Assembly: GCA_963828415.1 (NCBI GenBank)
Contig: CAWHEI010000001.1
Location: forward strand, 124,001 to 188,000
Direction: 5' to 3'
DNA length: 64,000 nt
DNA from: Sva-07 sp963828415
GTDB taxonomy: Bacteria > Actinomycetota > Acidimicrobiia > Acidimicrobiales > Ilumatobacteraceae
The notes beneath the pieces were generated by a model. That model was not told the origin of the DNA. It was given only the letters and a program-made list of their open reading frames with translations, and made no database searches. Numbering within the stretch: the stretch's first letter is position 1; every line of letters begins with the position of its first letter. Positions 53,083 to 62,522 of this stretch are shown here, piece after piece. Both the position numbers and the translations under genes were made by a program.

Positions 53083-55755
53083 ATGGGCACCTACCTCGTC
53101 GTCGACGGCAACTCGCTGACCTACCGCGCATTCTTCGCGCTCCCGACCGACATGGCAACCGCCAGCGGGCAGGTCACCAATGCCGTGTTCGGCTTCACGT
53201 CGATGCTGATCAACGTGCTCAAGGACCACACGCCCGATGGTGTACTCGTTGCGTTCGATCGTCCGGAGCCGACATTCCGCCACGAGGCCGAACCCCTGTA
53301 CAAGGCGCAGCGCGAGGCCGCCCCGGACATTCTTCGTCAGCAGATGGGGCTGGTACGCGAGGTGCTCGACGCCGTCGGGATCACTGCGATCGACCTGTCG
53401 GGCTGGGAGGCCGACGACATCATCGCCACGGCCACCGACCGCCTCGTCGACGCCGGCCATCAGGTGATCATCGTCACCGGCGACCGCGACAGCTATCAAC
53501 TCGTCCGCGACCCCGACGTCAAGGTGCTCTACAACAAGCGTGGCGTCAGCGACTACGCGTTCTACGACGAAGCGGGCATCGAAGAACGCACCGGTGTCGT
53601 GCCGTCGTTGTACGTGCAGTACGCCGCGCTGCGCGGCGACAACAGCGACAACCTTCCGGGCGTCCCCGGTGTGGGGGAGAAGACCGCAGCGAAGCTCATC
53701 AACACCTACGGCGGGCTCGACGGGATCTTCGAACACGTCGACGATCAGACACCGAAGCTGCGATCGAATCTCGCCGAACACGAAGAGCGTGCCCGCAAGA
53801 ACCTCGACCTGATGCAGTTGCGCCACGACGCACCGATCGATGACCTTGTCATCGACGAACTGGGTGTCACGCCGAACGCCGACGAACTCAAGCGGCTGTT
53901 CGACTTCCTCGAGTTCCGCACGTTGGCCGGCCGACTCGACGAAGCGCTCTCGGCAATGGGCACGTCGGTCGACCTCGGCCCTGTCGACGATCGAGCCGAA
54001 ATCGTCGCCGAGGTGGCCACCGCGGCGTCGCCCGCCGAAGCCGCAGCCGCGATCGCGTCCGCTGACGCGCTGGACGTGGCGGCCACCTGGGTCGGTGAGC
54101 CGGGCCGCAGCCCGCTCGCCGGAATCGCCGTCGTCGTCGACGCGTCGGCCGCCGAGGTGCTGTGGATTCCCGCGGACGTCCTCGCCGACGATCAGGTGCG
54201 CTCGGCGCTCGGCGCCCACACCAACCTGCGCGGACACAACGTCAAGCCGCTGATGCGTTCGCTGCTCGAATTCGACGTCGAGGTGCGAGGGCTCACGCTC
54301 GACACCGCGATCGCCGCCTACCTCATCGATCCGGCCGAGGCGCGCTACACGCTTCCTGACCTGATCGAGAAGTACACGAAGTTCGCTCGTCCCTCCGACG
54401 ATGCAGCCGGCAGCGGCCAACTCGACCTCGACGGCACCTCACTCGGCGACGCCGAACTCGCTGCGCGTGATGCTCTCGCGGTCAACGCGCTCGCCGAGCC
54501 GATCGTGGCCAGCATGGAGGCCCAGGGGATGGCCGGGCTCTATCGATCGATCGAGAACCCGCTCGTGCTGGTGCTCGCGAAGATGGAGCACGTCGGTGTC
54601 GGTGTCGACGTCGACGAACTGCGCGCACTCGGCAAGCGTCTTTCCGACGAAGTGCAGACACTGCAGGTGCAACTCCGCGAGGTGGCGGGTCGGGACGACC
54701 TGAACCTCAATTCACCCAAGCAGCTGCGCGAGATCCTCTACGACGAGCGCGGGTTGTCGCCCGGGAAGAAGACCAAGACCGGGTACTCGACGGATGCAGC
54801 GACGCTCGAGAAGATCAAGGATCAGTGGCCCGAGTTCCTCGAGCCGCTGATGCGGTATCGCGAGGTCGAGAAGCTGCGGTCGACCTATGGCGAGGGCCTG
54901 CTGGCCGAAGTGGCCGCGGACGGCCGCATCCATGCCACGTTCAACCAGACCGTGGCCCGCACGGGACGCTTGTCGTCGGATCAGCCGAACCTCCACAACA
55001 TCCCGGTGCGCACCGATGAGGGGCGACAGTTCCGCAAGGCGTTCGTGCCGGCGCCGGGTACGACGCTGCTCGTCGCCGACTACAACCAGATCGAACTCCG
55101 CTGCATCGCCCACCTGGCCAAGGACCCGGGGTTGATCGAGGCGTTCACGAGCGGTCAGGACATCCACAACGCCACCGCGGCGCGCGTGTTCGCCGTCGAT
55201 CCGGCGTCGGTGACCGTCGAGCAGCGATCGAAGGCGAAGATGGTGTCGTACGGACTCGCCTACGGGATGGAGGCGTATGGGCTCGGCCAGCGACTGAACA
55301 TCCCGACCGAGGAGGCGGCGGTCATCCTCGACGCCTATTTCGTGGCATTTCCGAACGTGAAGAACTACATGGATCGCACGGTGATCGAGGCGCGTGAACG
55401 GGGTTACACCGAGACCTTGTTCGGCCGTCGTCGCCCGATCCCGGAGCTGATGAACTCGAACTTCCGGGTGCGCCAGGCCGGCGAGCGCCAGGCGATGAAC
55501 GCCGGGATCCAAGGTCTCGCCGCCGACATCTTCAAGGTGGCGTTGGTGCACATCGACGAGGCGCTCGTGGCGGGGGAGTACGACAGCCGGGTCGTGTTGC
55601 AGGTGCACGACGAAGTGATCGTCGAGGTGCCCGACGCCGAGCACGATGTCGTCGGTGACCTCGTCGTCGGTCTGATGCGCGATGCCGCCGACCTCGATGT
55701 GCCGCTCGAAGTGAACGTGTCGTGGGGTTCGACGTGGGCATCGGCGAAGGGATGA
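53083..55755 (+). CDS. polA: DNA polymerase I
   Basis: 890 residues. It fills gaps in repair and replaces Okazaki primers. The N-terminal 5'-3' exonuclease (1-290) begins YLVVDGNSLTYRAFFALPTD and includes GWEADDIIATA and ALRGDNSDNLPGVPGVGEKT. The middle proofreading-like domain (about 315-480) lacks the acidic DxE residues, as in other actinobacterial PolI, so 3'-5' proofreading is probably absent. The polymerase domain has LLVADYNQIELRCIAH (motif A), RSKAKMVSYGLAYGMEAYG (O helix) and VVLQVHDEVIVE (motif C). Confidence 0.97.
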   Translation: MGTYLVVDGNSLTYRAFFALPTDMATASGQVTNAVFGFTSMLINVLKDHTPDGVLVAFDRPEPTFRHEAEPLYKAQREAAPDILRQQMGLVREVLDAVGITAIDLSGWEADDIIATATDRLVDAGHQVIIVTGDRDSYQLVRDPDVKVLYNKRGVSDYAFYDEAGIEERTGVVPSLYVQYAALRGDNSDNLPGVPGVGEKTAAKLINTYGGLDGIFEHVDDQTPKLRSNLAEHEERARKNLDLMQLRHDAPIDDLVIDELGVTPNADELKRLFDFLEFRTLAGRLDEALSAMGTSVDLGPVDDRAEIVAEVATAASPAEAAAAIASADALDVAATWVGEPGRSPLAGIAVVVDASAAEVLWIPADVLADDQVRSALGAHTNLRGHNVKPLMRSLLEFDVEVRGLTLDTAIAAYLIDPAEARYTLPDLIEKYTKFARPSDDAAGSGQLDLDGTSLGDAELAARDALAVNALAEPIVASMEAQGMAGLYRSIENPLVLVLAKMEHVGVGVDVDELRALGKRLSDEVQTLQVQLREVAGRDDLNLNSPKQLREILYDERGLSPGKKTKTGYSTDAATLEKIKDQWPEFLEPLMRYREVEKLRSTYGEGLLAEVAADGRIHATFNQTVARTGRLSSDQPNLHNIPVRTDEGRQFRKAFVPAPGTTLLVADYNQIELRCIAHLAKDPGLIEAFTSGQDIHNATAARVFAVDPASVTVEQRSKAKMVSYGLAYGMEAYGLGQRLNIPTEEAAVILDAYFVAFPNVKNYMDRTVIEARERGYTETLFGRRRPIPELMNSNFRVRQAGERQAMNAGIQGLAADIFKVALVHIDEALVAGEYDSRVVLQVHDEVIVEVPDAEHDVVGDLVVGLMRDAADLDVPLEVNVSWGSTWASAKG

Positions 55756-56426
55756 ACCCGATGGACGGCTACGACGATGCCCCCGTCGCCCCTGTCGGGT
55801 CGATCGTTGCGTCACTCGACGAGTTGGCTGACCTCTACCGAGCGCCGAGCCGGCTCGTTGCGACGAAGAAGACCTCCGTGCTCGACGACGCGAGCCGCGA
55901 GATCGTCACCCGATCGCCCTTCGTGCTGATCGGAACCGACGGCGCCGACCACGGACTCGACGTGTCGCCGCGAGGTGGTCCGCCAGGATTCGTCCGGGTC
56001 CTCGATGATCGCCACATCGCGATCCCGGATCTGAACGGCAACAACCTCATCGACAGCCTGCGCGCCGTCGTCTCGACGGGTCGTGCAGCGCTGCTGGTGA
56101 TCATTCCCGGCAAGGACGAGACGCTCAGGGTCAATGGCGCCGCGTGGGTGACGACCGACGCGTCGGTGCTGGATCGGTGGAGCGACGAGTTGCGGCGGCC
56201 GACCACGGCGATCGTGATCCGCACCGACGAGGTGTTCATGCACTGCGCGAAGGCGTTCCGTCGGGGCCACGTGTGGGATCCGGCGAGCTGGGACGACCTC
56301 GCCGACGTACCCGATGGGCTCGACATCCTCAACGCACAGGGGCTCGTCGCCGCCAATGACGCCGCAACGCGTGAGTTTCTCGAGCAGGCCTACGCGGACG
56401 ACCTCGCCGCCGATCAGCCCGACTGA
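55752..56426 (+). CDS. FMN-binding pyridoxamine 5'-phosphate oxidase family protein
   Basis: 224 residues from the ATG at 55752, which overlaps the polA stop. A split-barrel PPOX-like pattern: DDASREIVTRSPFVLIGTDG, DVSPRGGPPGFVRVLDDRHI and GNNLIDSLRAVVSTGRAALL, the layout of the MSMEG_1061 FMN-dependent group. Near the C-terminus MHCAKAFRRGHVWDPASW is shared by that group. Such proteins bind FMN or F420 and act on small molecules; pyridoxal synthesis is unlikely. It overlaps the next gene by one base (TGATG), forming a coupled set with polA. Confidence 0.82.
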   Translation: MNPMDGYDDAPVAPVGSIVASLDELADLYRAPSRLVATKKTSVLDDASREIVTRSPFVLIGTDGADHGLDVSPRGGPPGFVRVLDDRHIAIPDLNGNNLIDSLRAVVSTGRAALLVIIPGKDETLRVNGAAWVTTDASVLDRWSDELRRPTTAIVIRTDEVFMHCAKAFRRGHVWDPASWDDLADVPDGLDILNAQGLVAANDAATREFLEQAYADDLAADQPD

Positions 56427-57196
56427 TGGCGGGCCGCGATCACTGGTTCGAAGACCTCGCCGACCACATGGGCGGCGCATACGACCGCTACGCCCACACC
56501 AAGGGCACCGTGCAAGAAGTCGATCACGTCATCGCCGCGCTCGGTCTGCAGCCGGGGGAACGGGTGCTCGACGTCGGGTGCGGAACCGGCCGTCACGCGA
56601 TCGAGCTCGCTCAACGCGGCATTGCGGTGCACGGCGTCGACATCAGCCAGCGTTTCATCGACCTCGCCAGCGCGGCTGCCACCGAGGGCGATGAGCGAAA
56701 CCCGCAGAGACGGGGTGTTCACTCATCGCTTGCCACGTTCGAGCGGGCGGATGCGCGGGCCATGGCATTCAGGGGCGAGTTCGACGCAGTGATCTGCCTG
56801 TGCCAGGGCGCGTTCGGAATGATGACGGCCGACGGTGAGGACGATGCCGTCGTCGCCGGGATGGCGCGGGCGCTGAGGCCTACCGGACGGCTCGCACTGA
56901 GCGCCTTCAACGCCTACTTCGCTGTCAAGTACCACCACGACGCCGATTTCGACGCGGCGACCGGGGTATCGCACGAGGTCACCGAGATCCGCTCCGAGGC
57001 AGGCGACGTCCGTTCGGCCGACCTGTGGACCGGCTGCTACACCCCACGTGAACTGCGCTTGCTTCTCACTCGGCACGGTTTCGCCGTCGAGTCGATCTCG
57101 AGCGTCGAGCCCGGCGCCTACGGATTCGACCCGGCCACGACCGAATCCCCCGAGTTCCTCGTCATCGCACATCGCTCCAGCCCGAAACATGCCTGA
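56426..57196 (+). CDS. Class I SAM-dependent methyltransferase with an embedded palindrome
   Basis: 256 residues from the ATG at 56426. SAM motif I is VLDVGCGTGRHAIELAQRG, the acidic binding residue is in VHGVDISQRFIDLA, and motif IV is DAVICLCQGAFGMMT. A ~14-residue insert (about 88-101, GDERNPQRRGVHSS) separates the two strands where related enzymes have a short loop; it corresponds exactly to the palindrome at 56688-56729. The C-terminal part ends SPKHA* inside the family A element. Substrate unknown. Confidence 0.83.
   Translation: MAGRDHWFEDLADHMGGAYDRYAHTKGTVQEVDHVIAALGLQPGERVLDVGCGTGRHAIELAQRGIAVHGVDISQRFIDLASAAATEGDERNPQRRGVHSSLATFERADARAMAFRGEFDAVICLCQGAFGMMTADGEDDAVVAGMARALRPTGRLALSAFNAYFAVKYHHDADFDAATGVSHEVTEIRSEAGDVRSADLWTGCYTPRELRLLLTRHGFAVESISSVEPGAYGFDPATTESPEFLVIAHRSSPKHA
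56688..56729. repeat. Family D palindrome inside the methyltransferase gene
   Basis: GCGATGAG (56688-56695) and CTCATCGC (56722-56729) are perfect arms of a 42-bp palindrome. The sequence GATGAGCGAAACC matches the start of the 61-bp repeat unit at 7363. At 42 bp the insertion keeps the frame. Confidence 0.75.
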
Positions 57197-57235
57197 GATG
57201 TCGCGCTGAGCGCGACGATCCAGGCATATTTCGGG
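57181..57235. repeat. Family A palindromic element, copy 2
   Basis: A 55-bp palindrome (CCCGAAACATGCCTGAGATG ... ATCCAGGCATATTTCGGG) closely matching the copy at 838-890. The TGA within CCTGAG is the stop codon of the methyltransferase, so the element overlaps the end of the gene. Confidence 0.85.
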
Positions 57236-57348
57236 CTCGGGGTGTCACATTTCGGATCGAGTCGCACGCTGGTACCATTGTCGGCTGCGTCGCATCCCGC
57301 GGCGCGCCTGTCCATCTACTCACGTCCGTTTCGAAAGCAGTTCGTCCC

Positions 57349-58773
57349 TTGTCCGACACCGCAACCACCTCCGAGTCACCCGTCAACCAGATGGGAACCT
57401 TCGACGACGAGGGCACGTACACCCCCCGCGAGATCGTCTCCGACGACCTCGGCATGTCGTTCGCCGATGCGATCGACGGCACCATGGTCACCGTCGAGGA
57501 CGGCCAGCTCGTCCACGGCACCGTGGTCAAGATCGACAAGGACGAAGTGCTGCTCGACATCGGCTACAAGTCCGAAGGTGTCATCCTCGCTCGTGAGCTG
57601 AGCATCCGCAACGACGTCGACCCGTCCGAGGTCGTCTCGCTCGGCGAGGCCGTCGAGGCCCTCGTGCTCACCAAGGAGGACAAGGAAGGCCGCTTGCTCC
57701 TGTCGAAGAAGCGTGCGCAGTACGAGCGTGCCTGGGGCGACATCGAAGCCAAGAAGGAAGCCGACGCCGTCGTGTCCGGTCCGGTCATCGAGGTCGTCAA
57801 GGGCGGCCTCATCGTCGACATCGGCCTGCGCGGCTTCCTGCCCGCATCGCTCGTCGAGCTGCGCCGTGTCCGCGACCTCGCCCCGTACATCGGCGAGACG
57901 GTGCACTGCAAGATCATCGAACTCGACAAGAACCGCAACAACGTGGTCCTGTCACGTCGCGCCTACCTGGAAGAGAACCAGAAGGAGACCCGCGACCAGT
58001 TCCTCAACAACCTCAAGGTGGGCGAAGTCCGCGAAGGCACGATCTCTTCGGTCGTCAGCTTCGGTGCGTTCGTCGACCTCGGCGGCATGGACGGCCTCAT
58101 CCACGTCAGCGAGCTGTCGTGGAAGCACGTCGACCACCCGGGCTCCGTGGTCACCGTCGGCGATCCCGTCAAGGTGCAGGTGCTCGACGTCGACTACAGC
58201 CGCGAGCGCATCAGCTTGTCGCTGAAGGCCACGCAGCAGGATCCGTGGCAGGAGTTCGCCGAAGGCCACCAGGTCGAGCAGCTCGTCTACGGCCGGGTCA
58301 CCAAGCTCGTCCAGTTCGGTGCGTTCGTCCAGGTCGGCGAAGGCATCGAAGGCCTCGTCCACATCTCCGAGATGTCGGCGCACCACGTCGACAGCCCCGA
58401 GCAGGTCGTCACGCCCGGCGAAGAGCTGTGGGTGAAGATCATCGATCTCGACCTCGCCCGTCGCCGCATCAGCCTGTCGATCAAGCAGGCCGCCGAAGGT
58501 GGCGAACTCGCCGCCGAGTACCGCGAGCACTTCGAGGTCGACTCCGCCGGCAACTGGGTGCAGGGCGAAGCGTCTGCCGAGGCCGAGGCGGCATGGTCCG
58601 AGTACTACGGCGAGGGTGGCGAAGGCGCCACCGAGGCAGCTGCTGCCGATGCGCCGGTCGCTGACGCAGCAGAGGCCACGGACGTCGTTGCTGAGGAAGT
58701 CGTCGCTGAGGAAGTCGTCGCAGAGGAAGTCGTCGCAGAGGAAGTCGTCGCGGAGGAAGCTCCCGCCGAGTGA
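57349..58773 (+). CDS. rpsA: 30S ribosomal protein S1
   Basis: 474 residues from the TTG at 57349; an ATG at 57391 (MGTFDDEGTYTP) is an alternative. It recruits mRNA to the small subunit. Four S1 RNA-binding domains are seen, with starts such as GTVVKIDKDEVLLDIGYKSEG, GPVIEVVKGGLIVDIGLRGF, GTISSVVSFGAFVDLGGMDG and GRVTKLVQFGAFVQVGEGIEG (each a separate domain). The C-terminus is an acidic Ala-rich tail ending in five VVAEE repeats, encoded by near-identical 15-bp units. It is followed by coaE with a GTGA overlap. Confidence 0.95.
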   Translation: MSDTATTSESPVNQMGTFDDEGTYTPREIVSDDLGMSFADAIDGTMVTVEDGQLVHGTVVKIDKDEVLLDIGYKSEGVILARELSIRNDVDPSEVVSLGEAVEALVLTKEDKEGRLLLSKKRAQYERAWGDIEAKKEADAVVSGPVIEVVKGGLIVDIGLRGFLPASLVELRRVRDLAPYIGETVHCKIIELDKNRNNVVLSRRAYLEENQKETRDQFLNNLKVGEVREGTISSVVSFGAFVDLGGMDGLIHVSELSWKHVDHPGSVVTVGDPVKVQVLDVDYSRERISLSLKATQQDPWQEFAEGHQVEQLVYGRVTKLVQFGAFVQVGEGIEGLVHISEMSAHHVDSPEQVVTPGEELWVKIIDLDLARRRISLSIKQAAEGGELAAEYREHFEVDSAGNWVQGEASAEAEAAWSEYYGEGGEGATEAAAADAPVADAAEATDVVAEEVVAEEVVAEEVVAEEVVAEEAPAE

Positions 58774-59378
58774 TCCTGGTCGGTCTGACCGGAGGCATCG
58801 GCGCCGGCAAGTCGACCGTGTCGGCGATGCTTGCCGAACGCGGCGCCGTCATCGTCGATGCCGATCAGATCGCCCGCGACCTCCAGTCGCCGGGCAGCCC
58901 CGTACTGGCGGCAATGGCCGAACGCTTCGGCGAGCACATCCTGCTCGACGACGGCGCCCTCGACCGCGCTGCGGTCGCCAAGATCGTCTTCAACGACGAG
59001 GCGGCGCTGAAGGATCTCAACGGCATCGTCCATCCGGCGATGCAATCCGAGATCCAGCGCCAGATCGATGACCAACGCGCGACGGATCGTGTCGTGGTGC
59101 TCGACTTCCCGTTGCTCGGCGAGAACCCCCGCAAGGGGCTCGTCGCAACGATCGTCGTCGACATCCCCGTCGAGGTGGCGGTACAACGCCTCGTCGAGCA
59201 ACGCGGCATGGACGAAGACGATGCCCGGGCGCGGATCAACAGCCAGTTGAGTCGTGAGGAGCGTCTGGCGAAGGCGACGCACGTCGTCGACAACGGGGGC
59301 GACCGCAACTCGTTGGGCACCCAGGTCGACGACCTGTGGGAACAACTCCTCCAGCTTCCTCCCGCCGACGCCGACTGA
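58770..59378 (+). CDS. coaE: Dephospho-CoA kinase
   Basis: 202 residues from the GTG at 58770, overlapping the rpsA stop. The enzyme phosphorylates dephospho-CoA in the last step of CoA synthesis. The P-loop is GLTGGIGAGKST near the N-terminus, followed by VIVDADQIARDLQSPGSP and VVLDFPLLGEN, with the lid QRGMDEDDARARINSQLS. Length is typical. The rpsA-coaE pairing is common in actinobacteria. Family B repeats lie just beyond its end. Confidence 0.95.
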   Translation: MILVGLTGGIGAGKSTVSAMLAERGAVIVDADQIARDLQSPGSPVLAAMAERFGEHILLDDGALDRAAVAKIVFNDEAALKDLNGIVHPAMQSEIQRQIDDQRATDRVVVLDFPLLGENPRKGLVATIVVDIPVEVAVQRLVEQRGMDEDDARARINSQLSREERLAKATHVVDNGGDRNSLGTQVDDLWEQLLQLPPADAD

Positions 59379-59398
59379 CCGAACTACGGGTTCTGCGA

Positions 59399-59528
59399 GG
59401 TTCCCGGAGCCCGGGCCCCGGGGAACCACCGAGGTTCCCGGAGACCTGGGCGAGGGGAACTATGAAGGTTCCCGGAGCCCGGGCCCCGGGGAACCACCGA
59501 GGTTCCCGGAGACCTGGGCGCGGGCAAC
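59399..59528. repeat. Family B palindromic repeats, two tandem pairs
   Basis: Four palindromic units in an alternating pattern: two of the GGAGCCCGGGCCCCGG type (59399-59427 and 59467-59495) and two of the GGAGACCTGGGCG type (59433-59461 and 59501-59528), with a 68-bp period. Each begins GGTTCCC and ends in a GGGAAC-like sequence. The last unit overlaps the end of the convergent gene. Confidence 0.9.
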
Positions 59529-60100
59529 TACGGGGTCTCGAGCATCGAGAGGGTCATGTCGACGACCGGGACGTCGGGCGCGGGCGTGGCTTCGTAGCGA
59601 TCCAGGTGGTCGGCGCCGAGGTCGCCGAACGCAGCAGCGACGAGTTCCCAGTACGACTGGCGGATTCCCGCCTGGCGACGATCGCGGGCCGTCTCGTAGC
59701 GCTCGATGGCGCTCGGCCTCGGCACGTACGTCATCACCCGCTCGATTCGAGCGCCGTCGTCGCGGCGGATCGTGTCGGTCACGTCGGTGCGCTCGTAGTC
59801 GCGCTCGCGCCAGTCGAGCATCGCCAATTCGTCGGCGGTGACCCGGACGATGACGCCATTGCAGCTCTCGTGGTCGGACTCGACAAGGCCCAGCGACACC
59901 ACGAGTCCCTGTGTCACGACGGCACCATCGTGCTGCCAGTCGCCGCGCAAGTGCATCGAGCCGTAGTTCCACCGGCGCCCGTACCCATCGAGGTGGGCGA
60001 CGGCGACATCGACGTCGGCGACGGTCCGGCCGATGGTGGTGGCCATCGACGTCGGTGACACCAAGGATCCGTACCCGAAGATCCAGGCGTCTGCGCTCAC
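59528..60100 (-). CDS. Gamma-glutamylcyclotransferase-like protein
   Basis: 190 residues from the GTG at 60100. The N-terminus VSADAWIFGYGSLVSPTSM has the FGYGSL motif that holds the substrate loop, and LAMLDWRERDYERTDVTD contains the probable catalytic Glu. GGCT-like enzymes release 5-oxoproline from gamma-glutamyl peptides, and some act on other conjugates. It is adjacent to a glutamate-cysteine ligase-like enzyme and a glutathione peroxidase, so a link to thiol metabolism is plausible. Its GTG overlaps the stop of the M20 gene (GTGA). Confidence 0.8.
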   Translation of the reverse strand: MSADAWIFGYGSLVSPTSMATTIGRTVADVDVAVAHLDGYGRRWNYGSMHLRGDWQHDGAVVTQGLVVSLGLVESDHESCNGVIVRVTADELAMLDWRERDYERTDVTDTIRRDDGARIERVMTYVPRPSAIERYETARDRRQAGIRQSYWELVAAAFGDLGADHLDRYEATPAPDVPVVDMTLSMLETP

Positions 60101-61347
60101 GGTCGTTCGGTGAAGAACTGTTCGACGGTCGCAGCGAGGAGCTGCACGCCGATGGCGATCGCCCGTTCGTCGACGTCGAAATGTCCCGCATGCAAGTCGA
60201 GCGTGGGCCCGCCGGGATCGCGTACCCCGAGTCGCACGTAGGTGCCGGGCACCTCGCGGGTGAACCAGGCGAAGTCGTCGCCACCCCAGCTCTGTTCGAC
60301 CTCGGTGACGCAGCCATCGCCGAGCGCCGCGCGAGCCGCTGCGCCGACCGTGTCGGTGACCTCGGCGTCGTTGACGACCGGAGGGACGCCGTGGGTGTAC
60401 TCGACATCGACGCCTGACCCGGACCCGGCGACGATCGAGCGCAGCTCGTGCTCGAACAACTCGGGCAGCTGGTCCCAGACCGCCAACGACGGTGTACGGA
60501 TCGACACCTTGAGTACGCAGTGGGTGGGGATGACGTTGGCGGCGTCGCCGGCATGAACCGAACCGAAGACCACCTTCACCAGAGTCGCGTGGTCGCGATC
60601 GAGATGAGCGACCTTGGCAGCCACGCGACCCGGCAACTCGGCAACGACGCGGGCGGCGAGACTGACCAGATCGACGGTCAGTTCGGGACGCGCGGTGTGG
60701 CCGCCCGGACCCGACAGGGTGATCACGGCCATGTCGGCCGCCGACGAGATGGCACCGGACTTCAGCCCGATCGTGCCGACATCGATCTTCGGCTCGCAGT
60801 GCAGACCGACGATCGCGGTGACGCCGTCGAGACCACCATCGGTGACGACGTCGAGCGCACCACCGGGCACGCGCTCCTCGGCAGGCTGGAAGATGAATCG
60901 AACGGGCCCAGGCAGTTCCTCGCGGTGATGGGCGAAGTACAGCGCGGTCCCGAGCACGATGGCGGTGTGCACGTCGTGGCCGCAAGCGTGCGAGACGCCG
61001 CTGACCTGGCTGCGATACGCAACGTCCTTCTCGTCGGCCATCGCGAGCGCGTCGAGGTCAGCACGAAGCGCGAGCCTGGCGCTGACCCCATCGGAGGCGA
61101 CCGGGTCATCGGGAACGATGTCGCACACGAGACCTGTGCCGACTGCGAGGCGCCGCGGTTCGAGCCCGGCGAGTTCGAGACGTTCGGAGACCAAGTCGGT
61201 CGTGGCCCGCTCCTGTCCGCTCAATTCCGGGTGTGCGTGCAGGTTGCGGCGCAGCGCGATGAGCCCTTCGCCGTGTTCGCCGAGCCATTCGACAATCGGG
61301 CTCGAGGTGGCCGTCCGCGTGATGGCAGGCTCTGCCGAAGAGGTCAC
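60097..61347 (-). CDS. M20 family amidohydrolase (hippurate/IAA-amino-acid hydrolase-like)
   Basis: 416 residues. Metal ligands appear in SHACGHDVHTAIVLG and FIFQPAEERVPGGALD, and LRRNLHAHPELSGQE is the usual start of the domain. GPGGHTARPELTVDLV is in the dimerisation domain and QSWGGDDFAWFTREV is near the C-terminus. The enzymes cleave N-acyl amino acids. It is translationally coupled at both ends (ATGA with the YbdK-like gene, GTGA with the GGCT-like gene). Confidence 0.9.
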   Translation of the reverse strand: MTSSAEPAITRTATSSPIVEWLGEHGEGLIALRRNLHAHPELSGQERATTDLVSERLELAGLEPRRLAVGTGLVCDIVPDDPVASDGVSARLALRADLDALAMADEKDVAYRSQVSGVSHACGHDVHTAIVLGTALYFAHHREELPGPVRFIFQPAEERVPGGALDVVTDGGLDGVTAIVGLHCEPKIDVGTIGLKSGAISSAADMAVITLSGPGGHTARPELTVDLVSLAARVVAELPGRVAAKVAHLDRDHATLVKVVFGSVHAGDAANVIPTHCVLKVSIRTPSLAVWDQLPELFEHELRSIVAGSGSGVDVEYTHGVPPVVNDAEVTDTVGAAARAALGDGCVTEVEQSWGGDDFAWFTREVPGTYVRLGVRDPGGPTLDLHAGHFDVDERAIAIGVQLLAATVEQFFTERP

Positions 61348-62510
61348 GAGGCGCCTGGTGCGCCGGTGATCGCGTCGGCGGCGAGTTCGGCGGCGAGGTG
61401 CTGGACCACGTCGACGAGCGTACCGCCGGCCTCGACGACCCGACGTTGACGCTGAGCGCCCGAACCGACCGCGAGCAGCACGTCGAGATCGGCGAGCTGA
61501 TCGAGCGTGCCGAGCTCGTTCGCCACCGGGCGCAGCTCGTCGAGCAGTTCCGACACGAGTTCACGCACCGGGCGTCGCTCGGCACGGCCACGGTCGGGGT
61601 GTTCGACGATCAGCTCGGCATCGAGACCGAACCGCGTCGCCAGCCACCGGTTCTCACGGATCGTCCACTCACGGGGTGGTTGCGGCAGTGTGCCGTCATC
61701 GATCCGTCGCAGCGTCCAGGTGACCAGCGTCTGGGCGAGCGCGGCGAGTGCGACCGTCTCGCGTACCGTCGGCATTGCATCGCACATGCGGAACTCGACC
61801 GTGCCGAAGTCGGGATGGGGCCTGATGTCCCACCACACCTCGCGGATCGAGCGGATGCAGCCGGATTCGATCAGCGTCGCCATGAACGACTCGAAGTCGG
61901 ACCAGTCGGCCAACGGCGGAGGAAGACCGGCCGTGGGGAGGCCCTCGAAGATCTTCGTTCGCGCCGACGCCAACCCGGAGTCGTCGCACTCGAAGTACGG
62001 GCTCGACGACGACAGTGCGAGCAACAGCGGGTGATGTCGCATCAGCTCGCCGATGACTCGAATCGCTCGGCCACCGTCGGGCACGCCGACGTGAACGTGC
62101 ATCCCGCAGATCAGCATCCGTCGCGCCGGCCATTGCAGGGCCTCGACGAGGTCGAGATAGCGCTGCTGCGGGCTGACGAGTTGCTCTCGGGCGAGGCCGA
62201 ACGGATGCGTCCCGGCGCTGATGAGCGTGAGGCCTCGCCGTGCCGCCGCGATGCGAAGCTCGGCGAGCGTTGCGCGCAGATCGTCGCCCGCCTGAGTCGG
62301 GTTGTCGCACACGCCGGTGATGATCTCGACGGTGCTCTGGAACAACTCGTGTTTCGCCTTGGGATGCTCGCCGCCCGCATGGCCGGTGCCCATCTCGGCG
62401 AGGATCTCGTTGGAGGCCGAGGCGAGTTCGCCGGTGACGGCGTCGACGAGATGGAGTTCCATCTCGACGCCGATCGTCGTTCGGGCGTTCGGCGTGAAGT
62501 CGATCGTCAC
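61344..62510 (-). CDS. YbdK-type carboxylate-amine ligase (GCS2 family)
   Basis: 388 residues. The N-terminus RTTIGVEMELHLVDAVTGEL is typical of the GCS2 family, with ICGMHVHVGVPDG, SSSPYFECDDSGLASARTKI and TVEFRMCDAMPTVRETVALA as core blocks. Homologues such as E. coli YbdK show weak gamma-glutamylcysteine ligase activity; EgtA-like roles exist in actinobacteria. It lies in a coupled group with an M20 hydrolase and a GGCT-like enzyme, and the selenoprotein peroxidase follows 12 bp upstream on the same strand. Substrate not established. Confidence 0.85.
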   Translation of the reverse strand: MTIDFTPNARTTIGVEMELHLVDAVTGELASASNEILAEMGTGHAGGEHPKAKHELFQSTVEIITGVCDNPTQAGDDLRATLAELRIAAARRGLTLISAGTHPFGLAREQLVSPQQRYLDLVEALQWPARRMLICGMHVHVGVPDGGRAIRVIGELMRHHPLLLALSSSSPYFECDDSGLASARTKIFEGLPTAGLPPPLADWSDFESFMATLIESGCIRSIREVWWDIRPHPDFGTVEFRMCDAMPTVRETVALAALAQTLVTWTLRRIDDGTLPQPPREWTIRENRWLATRFGLDAELIVEHPDRGRAERRPVRELVSELLDELRPVANELGTLDQLADLDVLLAVGSGAQRQRRVVEAGGTLVDVVQHLAAELAADAITGAPGAS

Positions 62511-62522
62511 GCCGGCACCTGG

